Counted from the first letter of the stretch, positions 51,769-61,218 are shown. The stretch is 64,000 nt of DNA from Candidatus Sedimenticola sp. (ex Thyasira tokunagai) (GCA_037318855.1 CP134874.1:496598-560597); one strand, 5' to 3'. Made by a program: numbers and translations. Notes: generated by a model not told the origin, from the letters alone.

Positions 51769-51786
51769 GCTCAATGGATTACCCTT
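51739..51786 (-). pseudogene. Remnant of the rsmA 5' end (16 codons)
   Basis: On the - strand the translation KGNPLSHKARKRFGQN matches the RsmA N terminus at 13 of 16 residues; the start ATG has become AAG. After Gln-Asn the match stops abruptly. Within it, 51739-51768 is the second copy of the 30-base direct repeat. It marks the outer junction of the inserted block. Confidence 0.8.
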
Positions 51787-51834
51787 GTATTTCTTGCTTG
51801 ATTCTAAATTGCACCGGAAAACCGGAAATCGAGC

Positions 51835-51856
51835 GTAGGAGCGAACTTGTTCGCGA
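51835..51856. repeat. REP-like palindromic element
   Basis: A GTAG-headed sequence with the hairpin GCGAA (51841-51845) / TTCGC (51850-51854) around CTTG, similar in style to the REP sequences common in pseudomonads and relatives. One copy only was seen in the window. It sits between the rsmA remnant and the next gene. Confidence 0.4.
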
Positions 51857-51882
51857 CGAACAGGCTTCGGAACCACTCTATA

Positions 51883-52734
51883 TCAGGCTCGCCCAATCGC
51901 CCCTTTGTCCACCCCCTCAAACGCCAGCACTTTGTACTGGGAGGTAGGGTGCTCCCGCTTTAGCGTATCGGCGATGTGTTGTGCCAGATTCTCTACCGTA
52001 GAGTCGCTGTCAACGATGTAGCAGTGCTTCTTCAAAAGCTCCAGTTCAAACAGTCCCTGGTTGGCAGTATAACCAAAGCGGTAGTATTCATTACCCTCCC
52101 GTTCAAACTCCTCCAGTAGATCCGAGCGGGTGCCGATGTAGATATCACGCCAGCGCTCGGCCCAGTCATGCTCCAGTTTCTGATCTCTTTGATTGTCTCG
52201 GTAGATCTCGATGCGTGAACGGTGGCCGTGGGCAATCCGCTGGCAGTTGCCTGCATGATGCTTCAGTCCGTGGCTGTAGCGATACCAGGCACCCTCTACC
52301 GATTCACTGTGCAGGTGGAGACGGATATCCTCTACGTTGTCCGGCAGCAGAGAGCTGAGGTGGCTGATAATGGCCTCGGTCACGGCCCCTTCGTCGACCA
52401 ATTCACTATCGATAAGAGTGATGGCCTCGGTCGGTGCACTGTGGCGCAACGTCTCCCCCGAGTTGAGGGTGAACAGCAGCTCACAACGGTGCTGTTGCTC
52501 CGTCACTCGGCATCCTGAATGGCGTGACGGCACCAGGAGACGGTGATCATAGCCGCTGTCTATGGCGGCTTTTACCTGACGCTTTACATCAGAAAAGTCG
52601 AGCACCATGCCTTGGTGGTCGAGAGAGCCATCGAGCTCGATATCCACCTGCCAGCTCTCACCCAGCAGCCCAAGATCAGGGTGCAGAAGGGAGAAGTCGA
52701 TAACGGTGAGTTTATTGACGAAGAGTGTTGTCAT
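51883..52734 (-). CDS. QueD-like two-domain 6-pyruvoyl tetrahydropterin synthase-type protein
   Basis: A 283-residue protein with QueD signatures in an unusual order. Residues 42-47 are GMVLDF and 63-64 DH in the first half; the zinc-type ligands (H155, C164, H169, H171 in AGNCQRIAHGH) and the ENLA motif (248-251) are in the second half. In ordinary 120-residue QueD these all sit in one T-fold. The likely role is 6-carboxytetrahydropterin synthesis in the queuosine/7-deazaguanine route, or a related pterin step. The start is taken as ATG 52734; the longer frame would run through the tRNA gene. Ribosome binding site is weak. Confidence 0.75.
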   Translation of the reverse strand: MTTLFVNKLTVIDFSLLHPDLGLLGESWQVDIELDGSLDHQGMVLDFSDVKRQVKAAIDSGYDHRLLVPSRHSGCRVTEQQHRCELLFTLNSGETLRHSAPTEAITLIDSELVDEGAVTEAIISHLSSLLPDNVEDIRLHLHSESVEGAWYRYSHGLKHHAGNCQRIAHGHRSRIEIYRDNQRDQKLEHDWAERWRDIYIGTRSDLLEEFEREGNEYYRFGYTANQGLFELELLKKHCYIVDSDSTVENLAQHIADTLKREHPTSQYKVLAFEGVDKGAIGRA

Positions 52735-52767
52735 GGTGCCAAGTGGTGTTGCACGGCGGGAGAAAGG

Positions 52768-52843
52768 TGGTGCCGGAAAGAGGAATTGAACCCCCGACCT
52801 TCTCATTACGAGTGAGCTGCTCTACCGACTGAGCTATTCCGGC
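52768..52843 (-). tRNA. tRNA-Thr (anticodon CGT)
   Basis: A 76-nt cloverleaf: acceptor GCCGGAA pairing with TTCCGGC, D arm GCTC/GAGC, anticodon loop CTCGTAA with CGT at positions 34-36, T arm GGGGGTTCAATTCCTC-type, discriminator A and encoded CCA (52770-52768). Close to the enteric threonine tRNA in the anticodon arm, including the G27/A43 mismatch. Confidence 0.95.
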
Positions 52844-52852
52844 GAAGATGGG

Positions 52853-52882
52853 ATTATAACTGATCCCCGCCACAGCTATCCA
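52853..52882 (-). promoter_or_regulatory. Promoter of tRNA-Thr
   Basis: On the - strand a perfect TATAAT (52858-52853) lies 9 bases before the tRNA 5' end; TGGATA (52882-52877) at 18-base spacing is a 4/6 match to the -35. Confidence 0.6.
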
Positions 52883-52938
52883 CCACTACAACGGGGCGGC
52901 GAGTATATAGAAATGGCGGTAAGGCCGCAATCTGATGG

Positions 52939-53370
52939 TTAACTGCTACTGCGCAGATGTACCACTACCTCTACCCGTTCGATCTCGGTGTTGGGGGGTA
53001 ACTGAGGCGGCAGATGGAGATCGAGCACTCCGTCGGGGATGTCGGTCAACTCCTGAGTCTCGGAATTGAAAAAGTGGTGGTGACTGTGGGTCGATGAGTC
53101 GTAGAAAGAGCGTGTCGGGTCGACAACCAGCTCCCGAATCAATCCCTTCTCGGCAAACAGCCCGAGGGTATTGTAGACCGTCGCCTTGGAAACCTGCTTG
53201 CCCTCACCATTGGCCAGCTCCATTACCTGCTCGGCGGAGAGGTGCTGGGGCCTGCTTAGCATGACAGTGGCGATCTGGACACGCTGGGAGGTGGGGGTGA
53301 TGCCGTGGCTGCGCAGCTGCCGAACGATCTCACGCCGATTATCGCTTTTCTCTTGAGTAGTAACTTTCAT
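52939..53370 (-). CDS. Fur-family regulator, Irr-type
   Basis: A 143-residue Fur superfamily repressor. The winged helix spans residues 10-85 (GITPTSQRVQIATVMLSRPQ, then VSKATVYNTLGLFAEKGLI). The dimerisation part has SSTHSHHHFFNSETQELTDIP; the three-histidine stretch and the missing CxxC pairs fit the Irr branch (haem/iron responsive) better than Fur, Zur or PerR. Role in iron or oxidative control is inferred. Its start sits almost on the predicted transcription start, with no ribosome binding site (see findings). The tRNA-Thr gene lies downstream. Confidence 0.85.
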   Translation of the reverse strand: MKVTTQEKSDNRREIVRQLRSHGITPTSQRVQIATVMLSRPQHLSAEQVMELANGEGKQVSKATVYNTLGLFAEKGLIRELVVDPTRSFYDSSTHSHHHFFNSETQELTDIPDGVLDLHLPPQLPPNTEIERVEVVVHLRSSS

Positions 53371-53376
53371 AACCCG

Positions 53377-53406
53377 ATTATAGGCGGAATTATTGGAAAG
53401 CGTCTA
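53377..53406 (-). promoter_or_regulatory. Promoter of the Irr-type gene
   Basis: On the - strand: TAGACG (53406-53401), 18 bases, perfect TATAAT (53382-53377). The -10 ends only 6 bases before the start codon. Confidence 0.55.
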
Positions 53407-53436
53407 ATTTAGTCTTCGTTCGGAAATAAATTAAGC

Positions 53437-53562
53437 GGGACGTGGAGAGCACAGAGAAGGTGCAGAGAACACGGAGAGAAGCCTCGATTTTCAACAGACA
53501 ACCTCTGCGTACCCCGCTTCCCTTTGCAACCTCTGTCTCAAAAAAGTACCGTTTCCGGGTGG
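53437..53562. repeat. Purine-rich intergenic repeat-like sequence
   Basis: The stretch with GAGAGCACAGAGAAGG and AGAACACGGAGAGAAG followed by CAACCTCTGCGTACC resembles the dispersed CTCTGCGTTCTCTG-type intergenic repeats of many proteobacteria. Only one cluster is present in the window, so repeat status is from general knowledge. Confidence 0.35.
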
Positions 53563-53570
53563 AGACTAAT

Positions 53571-54674
53571 TCAATTAGGGTGCTCTGGGCGGGTAGCACC
53601 GAGAGCATAGGGCTCGATAGGGCAGAAGGGCAGGCGCTGTAGCAGGATATCCACCGCCAGTCGTGCTGAGGCCGGGCCGAGGACAACACCATTGCGGTAT
53701 TGGCCGGTATTGAGGAGTAGCCCTTCAATCTCGGGGTGGGGACCTATGTAGGGTATTCCCCCGGGCGAACCTGGGCGCAGACCGGCCCAGTGATGCTCCA
53801 CAGGCAGAGTCTCCAGGATGGGGAAGCGGCTGCGCGCGATGGTCAGCAGCTCCTCACGCGCCGCCTGGGTGGTCTGTTTGTCAAAACCTTTCTGCTCCAG
53901 TGTGCTACCGAACAGCACCCTGCCATCGACACGGGGGATGATGTAGCGATCCTGCTCCAGGGTGATACGGGAGATCATTCCAGGCTCACCCTTGAACAAG
54001 ATCATCTGCCCCTTTACCGGCTCGACGGCAGGGGGAGAGGGGAGTTGGGCGAAGAGTTGACCACTCCAGGCGCCTGCACAGACAATTACGCTGTCGGCCT
54101 GGATTGTCTGGCTGTGAGTTGATACCCCCGTGACTTTCCCCCGAATGACGTTAATCTGTTCTACCTTCTGCTGTTCGAGGATAGAGACACCGAGTTGCAC
54201 CAAGTCCTGACGCAGTGCTTTAACCAGCCGGGGATTACGCACCTGGGCCACCTCGGGCATCCACAGGGCGCTGGAAGGTGGCTCGGATAGTGCGGGTTCA
54301 CACTCTTGGAGTTGGGTATTGTCGATGACTTCAATCAGACTGCCACTCTCCTCCCCCCAGCGCAGTGCCTCCTCCTGCTCTTCAGGGCTGATGATCAGCA
54401 GTCCATTGCGAGACCATTCAGAATCGATACCGGTGGTCGCGAGTAGTTCCTCAATCAGCTCAGGATAGTTACACTGGCTCCAACGGGCCAACTCGGTGAC
54501 CGGTTGAGGAAACCGCCAAGGATAGAGGGGGGAGATGATACCGCCCCCCGCCCATGATGATTCCCGGCCGGTGGTGTTACGCTCCAGCAGGGTGACGTCG
54601 GCGCCGGCGAGGCGCAGCTCGCGGGCGGTGAGCATGCCGATGACGCCGCCGCCGATAATGAGATGATCAGGCAT
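53571..54674 (-). CDS. thiO: Glycine oxidase ThiO
   Basis: A 367-residue FAD enzyme of the D-amino acid oxidase family. The dinucleotide motif is HLIIGGGVIGMLTARELRLA; the FAD-contact segment is SSWAGGGIISPLYPW; the C-terminal signature is HWAGLRPGSPGGIPYIGP, then NTGQYRNGVVLGPASA. ThiO oxidises glycine to iminoacetate for thiazole synthesis in thiamine production. No thiG or thiS is adjacent, so pathway placement comes from family alone. Confidence 0.92.
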   Translation of the reverse strand: MPDHLIIGGGVIGMLTARELRLAGADVTLLERNTTGRESSWAGGGIISPLYPWRFPQPVTELARWSQCNYPELIEELLATTGIDSEWSRNGLLIISPEEQEEALRWGEESGSLIEVIDNTQLQECEPALSEPPSSALWMPEVAQVRNPRLVKALRQDLVQLGVSILEQQKVEQINVIRGKVTGVSTHSQTIQADSVIVCAGAWSGQLFAQLPSPPAVEPVKGQMILFKGEPGMISRITLEQDRYIIPRVDGRVLFGSTLEQKGFDKQTTQAAREELLTIARSRFPILETLPVEHHWAGLRPGSPGGIPYIGPHPEIEGLLLNTGQYRNGVVLGPASARLAVDILLQRLPFCPIEPYALGATRPEHPN

Positions 54675-54758
54675 TATCTTTACTGCTGGTCGTTTGTGAA
54701 AAGTGGACAGTGTATTCGATGAGGTGGGATGAGTGTACCCTCAGGTGGGTATTAAATA

Positions 54759-55523
54759 TTATCTAATGATAGGTGGGTATGCTCGTTTTAGCACTTCACT
54801 GATAAGTTGACCTCTTGGGTCACTAGTATACTTTTTTTGAAGTCCCACTAATGCAAGCCTAGCTGCTTCTTCATCCATCAAGGCTAACGCAGTAATCGCG
54901 CTCTGTATGACATAGTGGTTCTCTTCATTCACCAGCCTCACAAGATATTTTACATCGGCGGGGTCATGGTTCAGTCCCAGCGCGATAGCGACCTGGGCTC
55001 TGTGAAATTCATGAGCATCATTAGCGTGTGCGCGTATATATTTTCGATATTCGGGATTGCCTGGATAGAGGCGATTCAGGGTGGCTGCAACCGCGATACG
55101 GGTGGCTGGCCGCAATATAAGATCCCATGCCAATTCCGGGTAATCCAGGTGATCCTTCTCTGAGCTACGCCACATGGCTAGCAGAATAGTATGCACCCCA
55201 CGATGCCAGCGCATGGCATAGAGCGCGTGAACCGTATTAGTTAACGCCCCTACACTGGGAGTGCCCAGCGCTTTACGCACATCAACCAATTGGGCTCGTC
55301 CGGATAAAATACGTTTCTGTAGTAAACGGTCAACTATATGGCCGCCGTCTTTTTTCGGGTTAACCAGCCCAGTGGGGGAGTCGTCCCCGGTGTTTTTCAT
55401 TGTGCGAGGGCGGTCGTTCTGTGGCCTGGAACCGTTGGCCGCGAAAACATCCAGCCCTGCTGTAATAGTGGGTAAAAACAGTAAGCCAGCCAGTAATATA
55501 CCAAGTCTCAAAAAAACCGTCAT
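54759..55523 (-). CDS. Secreted HEAT-repeat-like protein at the pilin locus
   Basis: A 254-residue protein with an N-terminal signal peptide (LRLGILLAGLLFLPTITAG). From about residue 85 it has helical repeats: ALTNTVHALYAMRWHRG, EFHRAQVAIALGLNHD, YVIQSAITALALMDEEAAR. This is the look of HEAT-type scaffolds. I do not recognise a specific family. It starts 28 bases after the pilE stop on the same strand and so probably belongs to the pilin operon; a role as a periplasmic scaffold is inference. Confidence 0.7.
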   Translation of the reverse strand: MTVFLRLGILLAGLLFLPTITAGLDVFAANGSRPQNDRPRTMKNTGDDSPTGLVNPKKDGGHIVDRLLQKRILSGRAQLVDVRKALGTPSVGALTNTVHALYAMRWHRGVHTILLAMWRSSEKDHLDYPELAWDLILRPATRIAVAATLNRLYPGNPEYRKYIRAHANDAHEFHRAQVAIALGLNHDPADVKYLVRLVNEENHYVIQSAITALALMDEEAARLALVGLQKKYTSDPRGQLISEVLKRAYPPIIR

Positions 55524-55551
55524 GAAATATCTGCGTTATCCATGAATTGAG

Positions 55552-55938
55552 TTACTTTGCCCAGCACAAAGTATTATCTAACGAACCCCTGGCACCGGTA
55601 TTGGTTAGTGTGAGCGAGCCACAGGTACTATCAGTGAAAGATGCCGGTGCAGCAGTGAGCGTGAATGCCTGGTTGTTTGTGCCGAGGCCGGAAACAGTGA
55701 GTGTGTAATGGCCGTTTTCACTGCTGCTTATGCCTATGGAGCTCGTATACTGATTGTTATCAGAATAGAAACGCTCCTCTCTGGCGGCTGCATCCATCAG
55801 CATTGACCGTCCCTCTGCACGTGTTCCTCGAATAACATATCCTTTATAAGAGGGATACGCGATTGTCGCTAAGATCCCTATAATTGCTACGACAATCATA
55901 AGTTCTATAAGAGTAAAGCCAGAGAAAGTGCGCATCAT
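55552..55938 (-). CDS. pilE: Minor pilin PilE
   Basis: A 128-residue type IV pilin-like protein. Prepilin site MMRTFSG before [18 protein letters not shown] gives a 6-7 residue leader cut by PilD, then the N-terminal hydrophobic helix with Glu5. A 15-codon longer start at 55983 is possible but would give an unusually long leader. Two cysteines near the C terminus could form the D-region disulfide. It lies after pilY1, as in the Pseudomonas fimU-pilE operon. Ribosome binding site is weak. Confidence 0.88.
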   Translation of the reverse strand: MMRTFSGFTLIELMIVVAIIGILATIAYPSYKGYVIRGTRAEGRSMLMDAAAREERFYSDNNQYTSSIGISSSENGHYTLTVSGLGTNNQAFTLTAAPASFTDSTCGSLTLTNTGARGSLDNTLCWAK

Positions 55939-56000
55939 TCGACACCGATAAAGTTCTACTTGTCTATTCACTGGGTATAACATCCTTTTATTTATGAGTG

Positions 56001-59000
56001 TTACTCATCGTACCAGTATGTTCTGTGCTGTGGCAGGTCGATAACGGTATCAAGTGTCGTTGCACCGCTCTCGGTACCCACAATGCCAATTACCCCCTCT
56101 TTGGTAAAGACGGGGACCACCGCCGAGGGGATGCCTCCGCCAACATCCTTTGAACGTTCATCAATTGCATTCGTATCTGCCAAGTCTATATCGTATATAC
56201 CGTTATCACTCCAGTCGATAGCTTCTGAAGCATCCAGTATATTGACAGCATATGCTCTGCCTCTACCTATATTCACAGAGCAGAGATCCGTTCCGGCTGT
56301 TGCGTCTGGATTATAAGTGGTGAAATAAGCTCCGCCGGCCAATACAATCGGCTCGGCCAGCATTTTCTCTCCTGCTGCTAGTGTGATGTACCAGCCACTG
56401 GCAGCCTTATGGGTATCGCTACTAGAGTCCAAGATTGAATTTGTCAGATCGACCAGATCACTATTGTATAAGGGGTTTGCGCCCAAGGGGTAATTATCAG
56501 CAAGGTGGTCGTTATTACTATCCAGCATTGGTATGGTTTGTTCATCGCGGAGCGCATAGAAACGATCTTGGATATTGGAAACCAGAGGGTGTGAACGATA
56601 GCCGGACCCAACCAGCACGTAGTCATATTGACCGCCTGTAGCGTTCGAATACTGAGAGTCTTTTACCTGCACGACTGCAGCGGGTTCGAAGAAGCGCCGC
56701 TCGTCCGCAACAGTGCCGGCAGTGGACAGCGATGCCAATTGACCCACAACGGTGTCGCCGGGGCTGTCGACATTGAGATCGATGCCGAGATCCACTCGTA
56801 AGACCTGTCCGCCGGTATCGGTCACATAAATACGATCATCGTAGCCGTTTCCATCCGAGTCAAAAACTGTAACATTAGAGGCTATTGAATAATGCATGGC
56901 GGCAACCTCAATGTCCGCCCCGGAATCAGTGCCGCTGATGGAGATGATTTTTTGTCCAGTAGTCGCATTAACGATATAGACGGCATTACCTTTATTGTCA
57001 TTGCCGGAGGTTGGTGTTGTGCCAAAACCACCGTCCAGCGCAGTATCATAGCCACCGGCGAAAATCAGCACTGTTGTTTTACTGCCATTGACCTTAATTT
57101 CAGCCAATTGAGGCTTTGACCAGCTCTGCCCCATACGGCTGAAGGTGCCTGTACCACCCTCAATGCGCCACAAGAACTTGGGCACAACGGCCGTAGTGTT
57201 GCTGGCCACCGATGCCGTCAGATCCAGTGCGTACAAAGTAGATCCGCCACGGCGCATACCAATGTATGCGTAAACCAAGTCACCGTCTGCAGGTTCTATG
57301 ACACCATCTAGATCTACATCCTTGGTATGGATTTGAGGTGTTAAGTCCAGACCATAGACATGGTCGGCTTCGGGATTTGTGAATAGCTGGCTCTGATTTG
57401 ATAGCAGTTCCTCAGGGACAAAAGCCCACTCTTCCTTACCTGTGGCGCCATTGATCAGTCGCAGGCTACCATCATTGGTGCCTACAATGATCTTGTCGTA
57501 GTAGGTGTCAATGATACCGTCACTATCCGAATCTGCCCCGCCGTAGGTAATAACTACCGGGCTGGAGTGCAGTACGTCATTGAAGGCCCAGCGTGTGGTG
57601 GTATTGATATCTGTCTCTGGGTTTGAAGTGATCTTTTTACCTAGTATAAACAGCATGCGATCTTCACAGTCGGAGCCGGCAGAGGTTGATGGTGTTGGGC
57701 AAACCAGGCTCCGTACCTGTGCCAGCGCCGTACTGTTCCAGTTAGTCGACGTTAATTTATAGCCACTGTCACCCAATGATGTGCCTGTTGTTGGCGCTGT
57801 CCCCGCTGCCGTAGTATCGGTATAGATAATCCGGTCAGTATAGTCACTCATTTCAGCACCGGACCCACCTTCGGTTGTTGCTTTGCCGTCAACCAGGTCT
57901 GACCAAAAACTTTTCGAGCTGTCCCTGAACTTGCTGCTGACTGTATCGATTGCCGCACTACCGCTGGAATCTATGATGGTGCCAAAAGTACAGCCCTGGG
58001 AGGTGTCGGTACACACCTTATACTTCTTAAGGTTACCATCCCAGCGCGCTTCCAGTGATGGAGTAAAGAGGCCAAAGAATATCTCATCCCGGCTTAGTAA
58101 CCGGTTGAAGGCATTGGTTGCCAATGAAGGCGATGCGATTGAGGTTGGATCCCGCTTTACTTCAAGTAGAATTGAGGTGAATGCGTTCAGCAGATCATCT
58201 GCTGAGGTCGCTGAGTAGAAGCCGGTATCTTCAGTACCGCCATTACCATCGCGTGCCATATCCTTGAGGAACTGGGTTGCTCCCGCATCATTCAGATTGA
58301 AGGCGATGGTGTAGGTGCGGACCGTCTGATCGTTATCCAGGGTGCTGTTCTGATCTTCTTCGAACAAGAATTTGGCAATATCGACCCCACAGCGCTCGCT
58401 ACTCGCATAGCTGTTGTTTGCGCCATTGGTCGACAGGCAGGATGTTCCCCCCAGATAGTCAGCTTCGATATGAGCTTGCACTCCACTACTAAGAGAGTTG
58501 GCCTGACCATCGGTAAGCAAAACCTGAAAATTCGATTGACAGGTCAGCGTCGATGAGAAAGGGCTGATATAGCTGGGAGTACCCTCGATTTTCTCCTCAC
58601 TGCAATCCGGGTCATTAGAGTCACTGCTAGGGCAGCCACTGGGTCTGTTTATGCCATAGGGCGAGTATGAAGTGGTATTTGCACCGTTACAGCTGTCATC
58701 GGCATCACAATAGGAGCCAGGATGACTGATGCGTGCAGTATAGTTGTATGAACCACTAGAGGTGGTCTTCCGTTTCAGTCCATACTTAACATCGTCCCCA
58801 CGCCAATATCTTGCAGCCTCATCCATGACCTCAACGATGGGTGTGTTTCCCCTATCAGGCAGATCATCGACAATCTCGAGAAGGCGCTCCCGCACAGTCT
58901 TGTATCCACTGCCACCAGTACTGGCATATTTTATCCGCAGCCTGGCACCACGTGCCGCATCTCCATCATTGGAGTAAGCTGCGCGATCACTACCACTATT

Positions 59001-60911
59001 AGGTGTCAGAACCAGTGTCATTGAGTTACCGGAATTCCAACCACCACGATTGACAATATCCTGGATGACGGTGGCGATGTCTGGTGAGGCGTAGCTTTCA
59101 TTAACCACCCAATCATCATGGTTCCAGATAATGCTGCTGCTGTTCAACACACGGTCAGAAATATCATCATCGTTTGACGAGAATTGATCGGTATTGTCAG
59201 CTGCCTGCCCCTTGATAGTGGTTGAGGCAGCACCGCTACTGGCTGTTGCAGCCGTCATCGACAGCTCAGCTTCAATTATCGTGGCACCCTGTGGAACGTC
59301 GACATTTTGGAAGCGGAGGCCCACGTTTTTATCACCCAGATTAAGCTTGCTACTCGATCTTGTCATGCTCCCGTCGTTGGTATCTTCCTCCGCGTCATCT
59401 CTGCTACTCCCAATCTGTGGATTATCACTTTTATTGAAACAACCGTTGGCGTTGCCTGCCTGATAGGTATAGTTGAGTTGCGCCGCTTCTGCAGCTGATG
59501 ATTCCACGGATTTAGCTGTACGCAACCCGTCACCACTGACGATTATGGTGAGTGCATTACCACCACACCAGTTAGTGCGACCGGTCACCTCCTGAATTAC
59601 ACTTTTCAGGTTGATATTTTCAGGGGTATTAGTAGGTGTGTCACTGGACCATGTAGGGACGTTGCTCCAGAGTGCCGAGTTTACAGTAGTGGATCGGTTA
59701 GAAATATTATTGTCGGTTGAAAAAATGGGTAGAGAGTTGTCGGCCGCTTCGGCCTTGAAAGTGAGGTTGGCGGTCCCTGATTCGGTTGTTTTTGGCACGA
59801 ATACCAGGTTGGCTTTGGTTATTGTGGCACCTTGTGGTATCTGAATTTCTTCAAAGCGCAGCGCCACCGTTTGGCTGGAGGATGGGATGCTTGGAGTATC
59901 ATAGGAGATGTTCAGTTTTGGGGCTTTACTTGAAGATTTATCATGGGCAAAAAATCTACGGTCGGCTGAACCACTGCTATCTTTCTCTTTCAGTAGAAAT
60001 ACCATGCTGCTTCCGGCTGTCCAGCCGGGGCGGTCTACGATCGTCTTCACTAGGGTCTTGATGTCAGTGGTTGTGACAGTTGAGTTTTTATTAAATCCGG
60101 GTATTTTCCAGTCTACCTGGGTGGATGTGCGGATTCGACTTGAAATATCACTGTCAACACCTGAAAACGTTGCAGCAGAATCTATATACTGCCCCCAAAT
60201 GCTGGCCCAAGTTTCACTTGTCTTTTTCCTCTTGACAACGAACTGCAAATTAGCGCTGTTGATGGTGGCGCCCTGAGGTATATTGACCCCAGAAAAACGA
60301 ACCGCTATCCAGTGATCTTTTTTGATTAATAGTGTCCCATCATCAGTACTAGAGATATCATTTACCTCACGGGCATCATCGCTATCATCATCGACCTGCA
60401 TAGTGATGCTGGCTCCGCCTGATGAGCCGGGGAAAACAACCATATCAAGCGAACTGTCGCCGGTGTTGACGCTGCCACCGCTCAACTCTTCCGCATCATT
60501 GGTACCATCGGTGATACGATTCGAGTAGGAGGGATTGGAATCTGCAGGTTCACCTACAACGCTACTGGCGCGTGCATCCACGTCAGCAATAGGAAACAAT
60601 ACCGGCCCCCCGTCGAAACCGGTAAAACGCATCAGGCCCAAATTGACATCCTGAACATCGTTGATGACTTGACGCATAACTGTCTTTAGTGTCGCGATGC
60701 GGGAGTCACTGGTACCTGGTACAGTGCTGCTCATGCTGCCGGAGGTGTCGAGAATGAAGAGCACATTCGATTTCAGGGTGTCGGTATTGCCCACCGAACT
60801 ACCGCTGCTGAAATAGATTTCGGTATCATCCGCCGGCGCAGTACCTGCAAGGAATGTTAGCAGGATGAAGAGCAGGGAGAGTGTGATTTTTTTGCTAATA
60901 TGTCTGTTCAT
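56001..60911 (-). CDS. pilY1: PilY1-like pilus tip protein with interrupted VWA domain
   Basis: A 1636-residue secreted protein. Signal peptide to about residue 27. A von Willebrand A domain starts near 48 with [14 protein letters not shown] (55-59), stops near 118 and resumes near 670 ([29 protein letters not shown] at 797-806). Between are three repeat modules (about 200-337, 348-483, 528-663), each opening with a RF...PQGATI element. From about 1100 the C-terminal PilY1 beta-propeller has calcium-type loops such as DSDSDGIID and DSDGNGYDD. PilY1 works at the pilus tip in adhesion and surface sensing and with the minor pilins primes assembly. It is longer than the roughly 1150-residue Pseudomonas protein because of the modules. 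Confidence 0.93.
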   Translation of the reverse strand: MNRHISKKITLSLLFILLTFLAGTAPADDTEIYFSSGSSVGNTDTLKSNVLFILDTSGSMSSTVPGTSDSRIATLKTVMRQVINDVQDVNLGLMRFTGFDGGPVLFPIADVDARASSVVGEPADSNPSYSNRITDGTNDAEELSGGSVNTGDSSLDMVVFPGSSGGASITMQVDDDSDDAREVNDISSTDDGTLLIKKDHWIAVRFSGVNIPQGATINSANLQFVVKRKKTSETWASIWGQYIDSAATFSGVDSDISSRIRTSTQVDWKIPGFNKNSTVTTTDIKTLVKTIVDRPGWTAGSSMVFLLKEKDSSGSADRRFFAHDKSSSKAPKLNISYDTPSIPSSSQTVALRFEEIQIPQGATITKANLVFVPKTTESGTANLTFKAEAADNSLPIFSTDNNISNRSTTVNSALWSNVPTWSSDTPTNTPENINLKSVIQEVTGRTNWCGGNALTIIVSGDGLRTAKSVESSAAEAAQLNYTYQAGNANGCFNKSDNPQIGSSRDDAEEDTNDGSMTRSSSKLNLGDKNVGLRFQNVDVPQGATIIEAELSMTAATASSGAASTTIKGQAADNTDQFSSNDDDISDRVLNSSSIIWNHDDWVVNESYASPDIATVIQDIVNRGGWNSGNSMTLVLTPNSGSDRAAYSNDGDAARGARLRIKYASTGGSGYKTVRERLLEIVDDLPDRGNTPIVEVMDEAARYWRGDDVKYGLKRKTTSSGSYNYTARISHPGSYCDADDSCNGANTTSYSPYGINRPSGCPSSDSNDPDCSEEKIEGTPSYISPFSSTLTCQSNFQVLLTDGQANSLSSGVQAHIEADYLGGTSCLSTNGANNSYASSERCGVDIAKFLFEEDQNSTLDNDQTVRTYTIAFNLNDAGATQFLKDMARDGNGGTEDTGFYSATSADDLLNAFTSILLEVKRDPTSIASPSLATNAFNRLLSRDEIFFGLFTPSLEARWDGNLKKYKVCTDTSQGCTFGTIIDSSGSAAIDTVSSKFRDSSKSFWSDLVDGKATTEGGSGAEMSDYTDRIIYTDTTAAGTAPTTGTSLGDSGYKLTSTNWNSTALAQVRSLVCPTPSTSAGSDCEDRMLFILGKKITSNPETDINTTTRWAFNDVLHSSPVVITYGGADSDSDGIIDTYYDKIIVGTNDGSLRLINGATGKEEWAFVPEELLSNQSQLFTNPEADHVYGLDLTPQIHTKDVDLDGVIEPADGDLVYAYIGMRRGGSTLYALDLTASVASNTTAVVPKFLWRIEGGTGTFSRMGQSWSKPQLAEIKVNGSKTTVLIFAGGYDTALDGGFGTTPTSGNDNKGNAVYIVNATTGQKIISISGTDSGADIEVAAMHYSIASNVTVFDSDGNGYDDRIYVTDTGGQVLRVDLGIDLNVDSPGDTVVGQLASLSTAGTVADERRFFEPAAVVQVKDSQYSNATGGQYDYVLVGSGYRSHPLVSNIQDRFYALRDEQTIPMLDSNNDHLADNYPLGANPLYNSDLVDLTNSILDSSSDTHKAASGWYITLAAGEKMLAEPIVLAGGAYFTTYNPDATAGTDLCSVNIGRGRAYAVNILDASEAIDWSDNGIYDIDLADTNAIDERSKDVGGGIPSAVVPVFTKEGVIGIVGTESGATTLDTVIDLPQHRTYWYDE

Positions 60912-60939
60912 AGTTCGCTTCTCATCAGAGCGTTGTACA

Positions 60940-61218
60940 TTATCTAGGCTTCGATTGCTGACAAGCTAGTTTTGCCGCTAAATCCAGGTCATTTCCTGAC
61001 CGGCAGGTTTCGTGTCCTCCCGCCGGGATGTAACATATGCGGCCCTCTTTATAGTGGTGGGCTATGCCAACGCGCTGGCCATCTGGGCAGCGGACGCTAT
61101 AGATGCGCTGCACACCGTCAAGCCCCCGATCTTCTACGGAGATGGGTTGTGGTTTGGATGCAAGTAACACATTGGCTGTCAACATTAGAGCCGCTGCTAA
61201 GGTTGTTCTGATCTTCAT
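60940..61218 (-). CDS. Small cysteine-rich secreted protein in the pilin operon
   Basis: A 92-residue protein with signal peptide MKIRTTLAAALMLTANVLLAS and four cysteines in the mature part (SVRCPDGQ, GRICYIPAGG, HETCRSG, KLACQQ), likely two disulfides. ATG 61218 has GAGAGG 6 bases before it; a longer frame from 61254 is less likely. It lies between pilX and pilY1, where Pseudomonas has no gene (its PilY2 follows pilY1). I do not recognise the family; a pilus-related role is inferred from position. Confidence 0.75.
   Translation of the reverse strand: MKIRTTLAAALMLTANVLLASKPQPISVEDRGLDGVQRIYSVRCPDGQRVGIAHHYKEGRICYIPAGGHETCRSGNDLDLAAKLACQQSKPR

Noticed and set aside
52735..52806. N-terminal extension of the QueD-like protein
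   Set aside because: The extension would be translated through the 3' part of the tRNA-Thr gene and does not resemble QueD; the ATG at 52734 is preferred.
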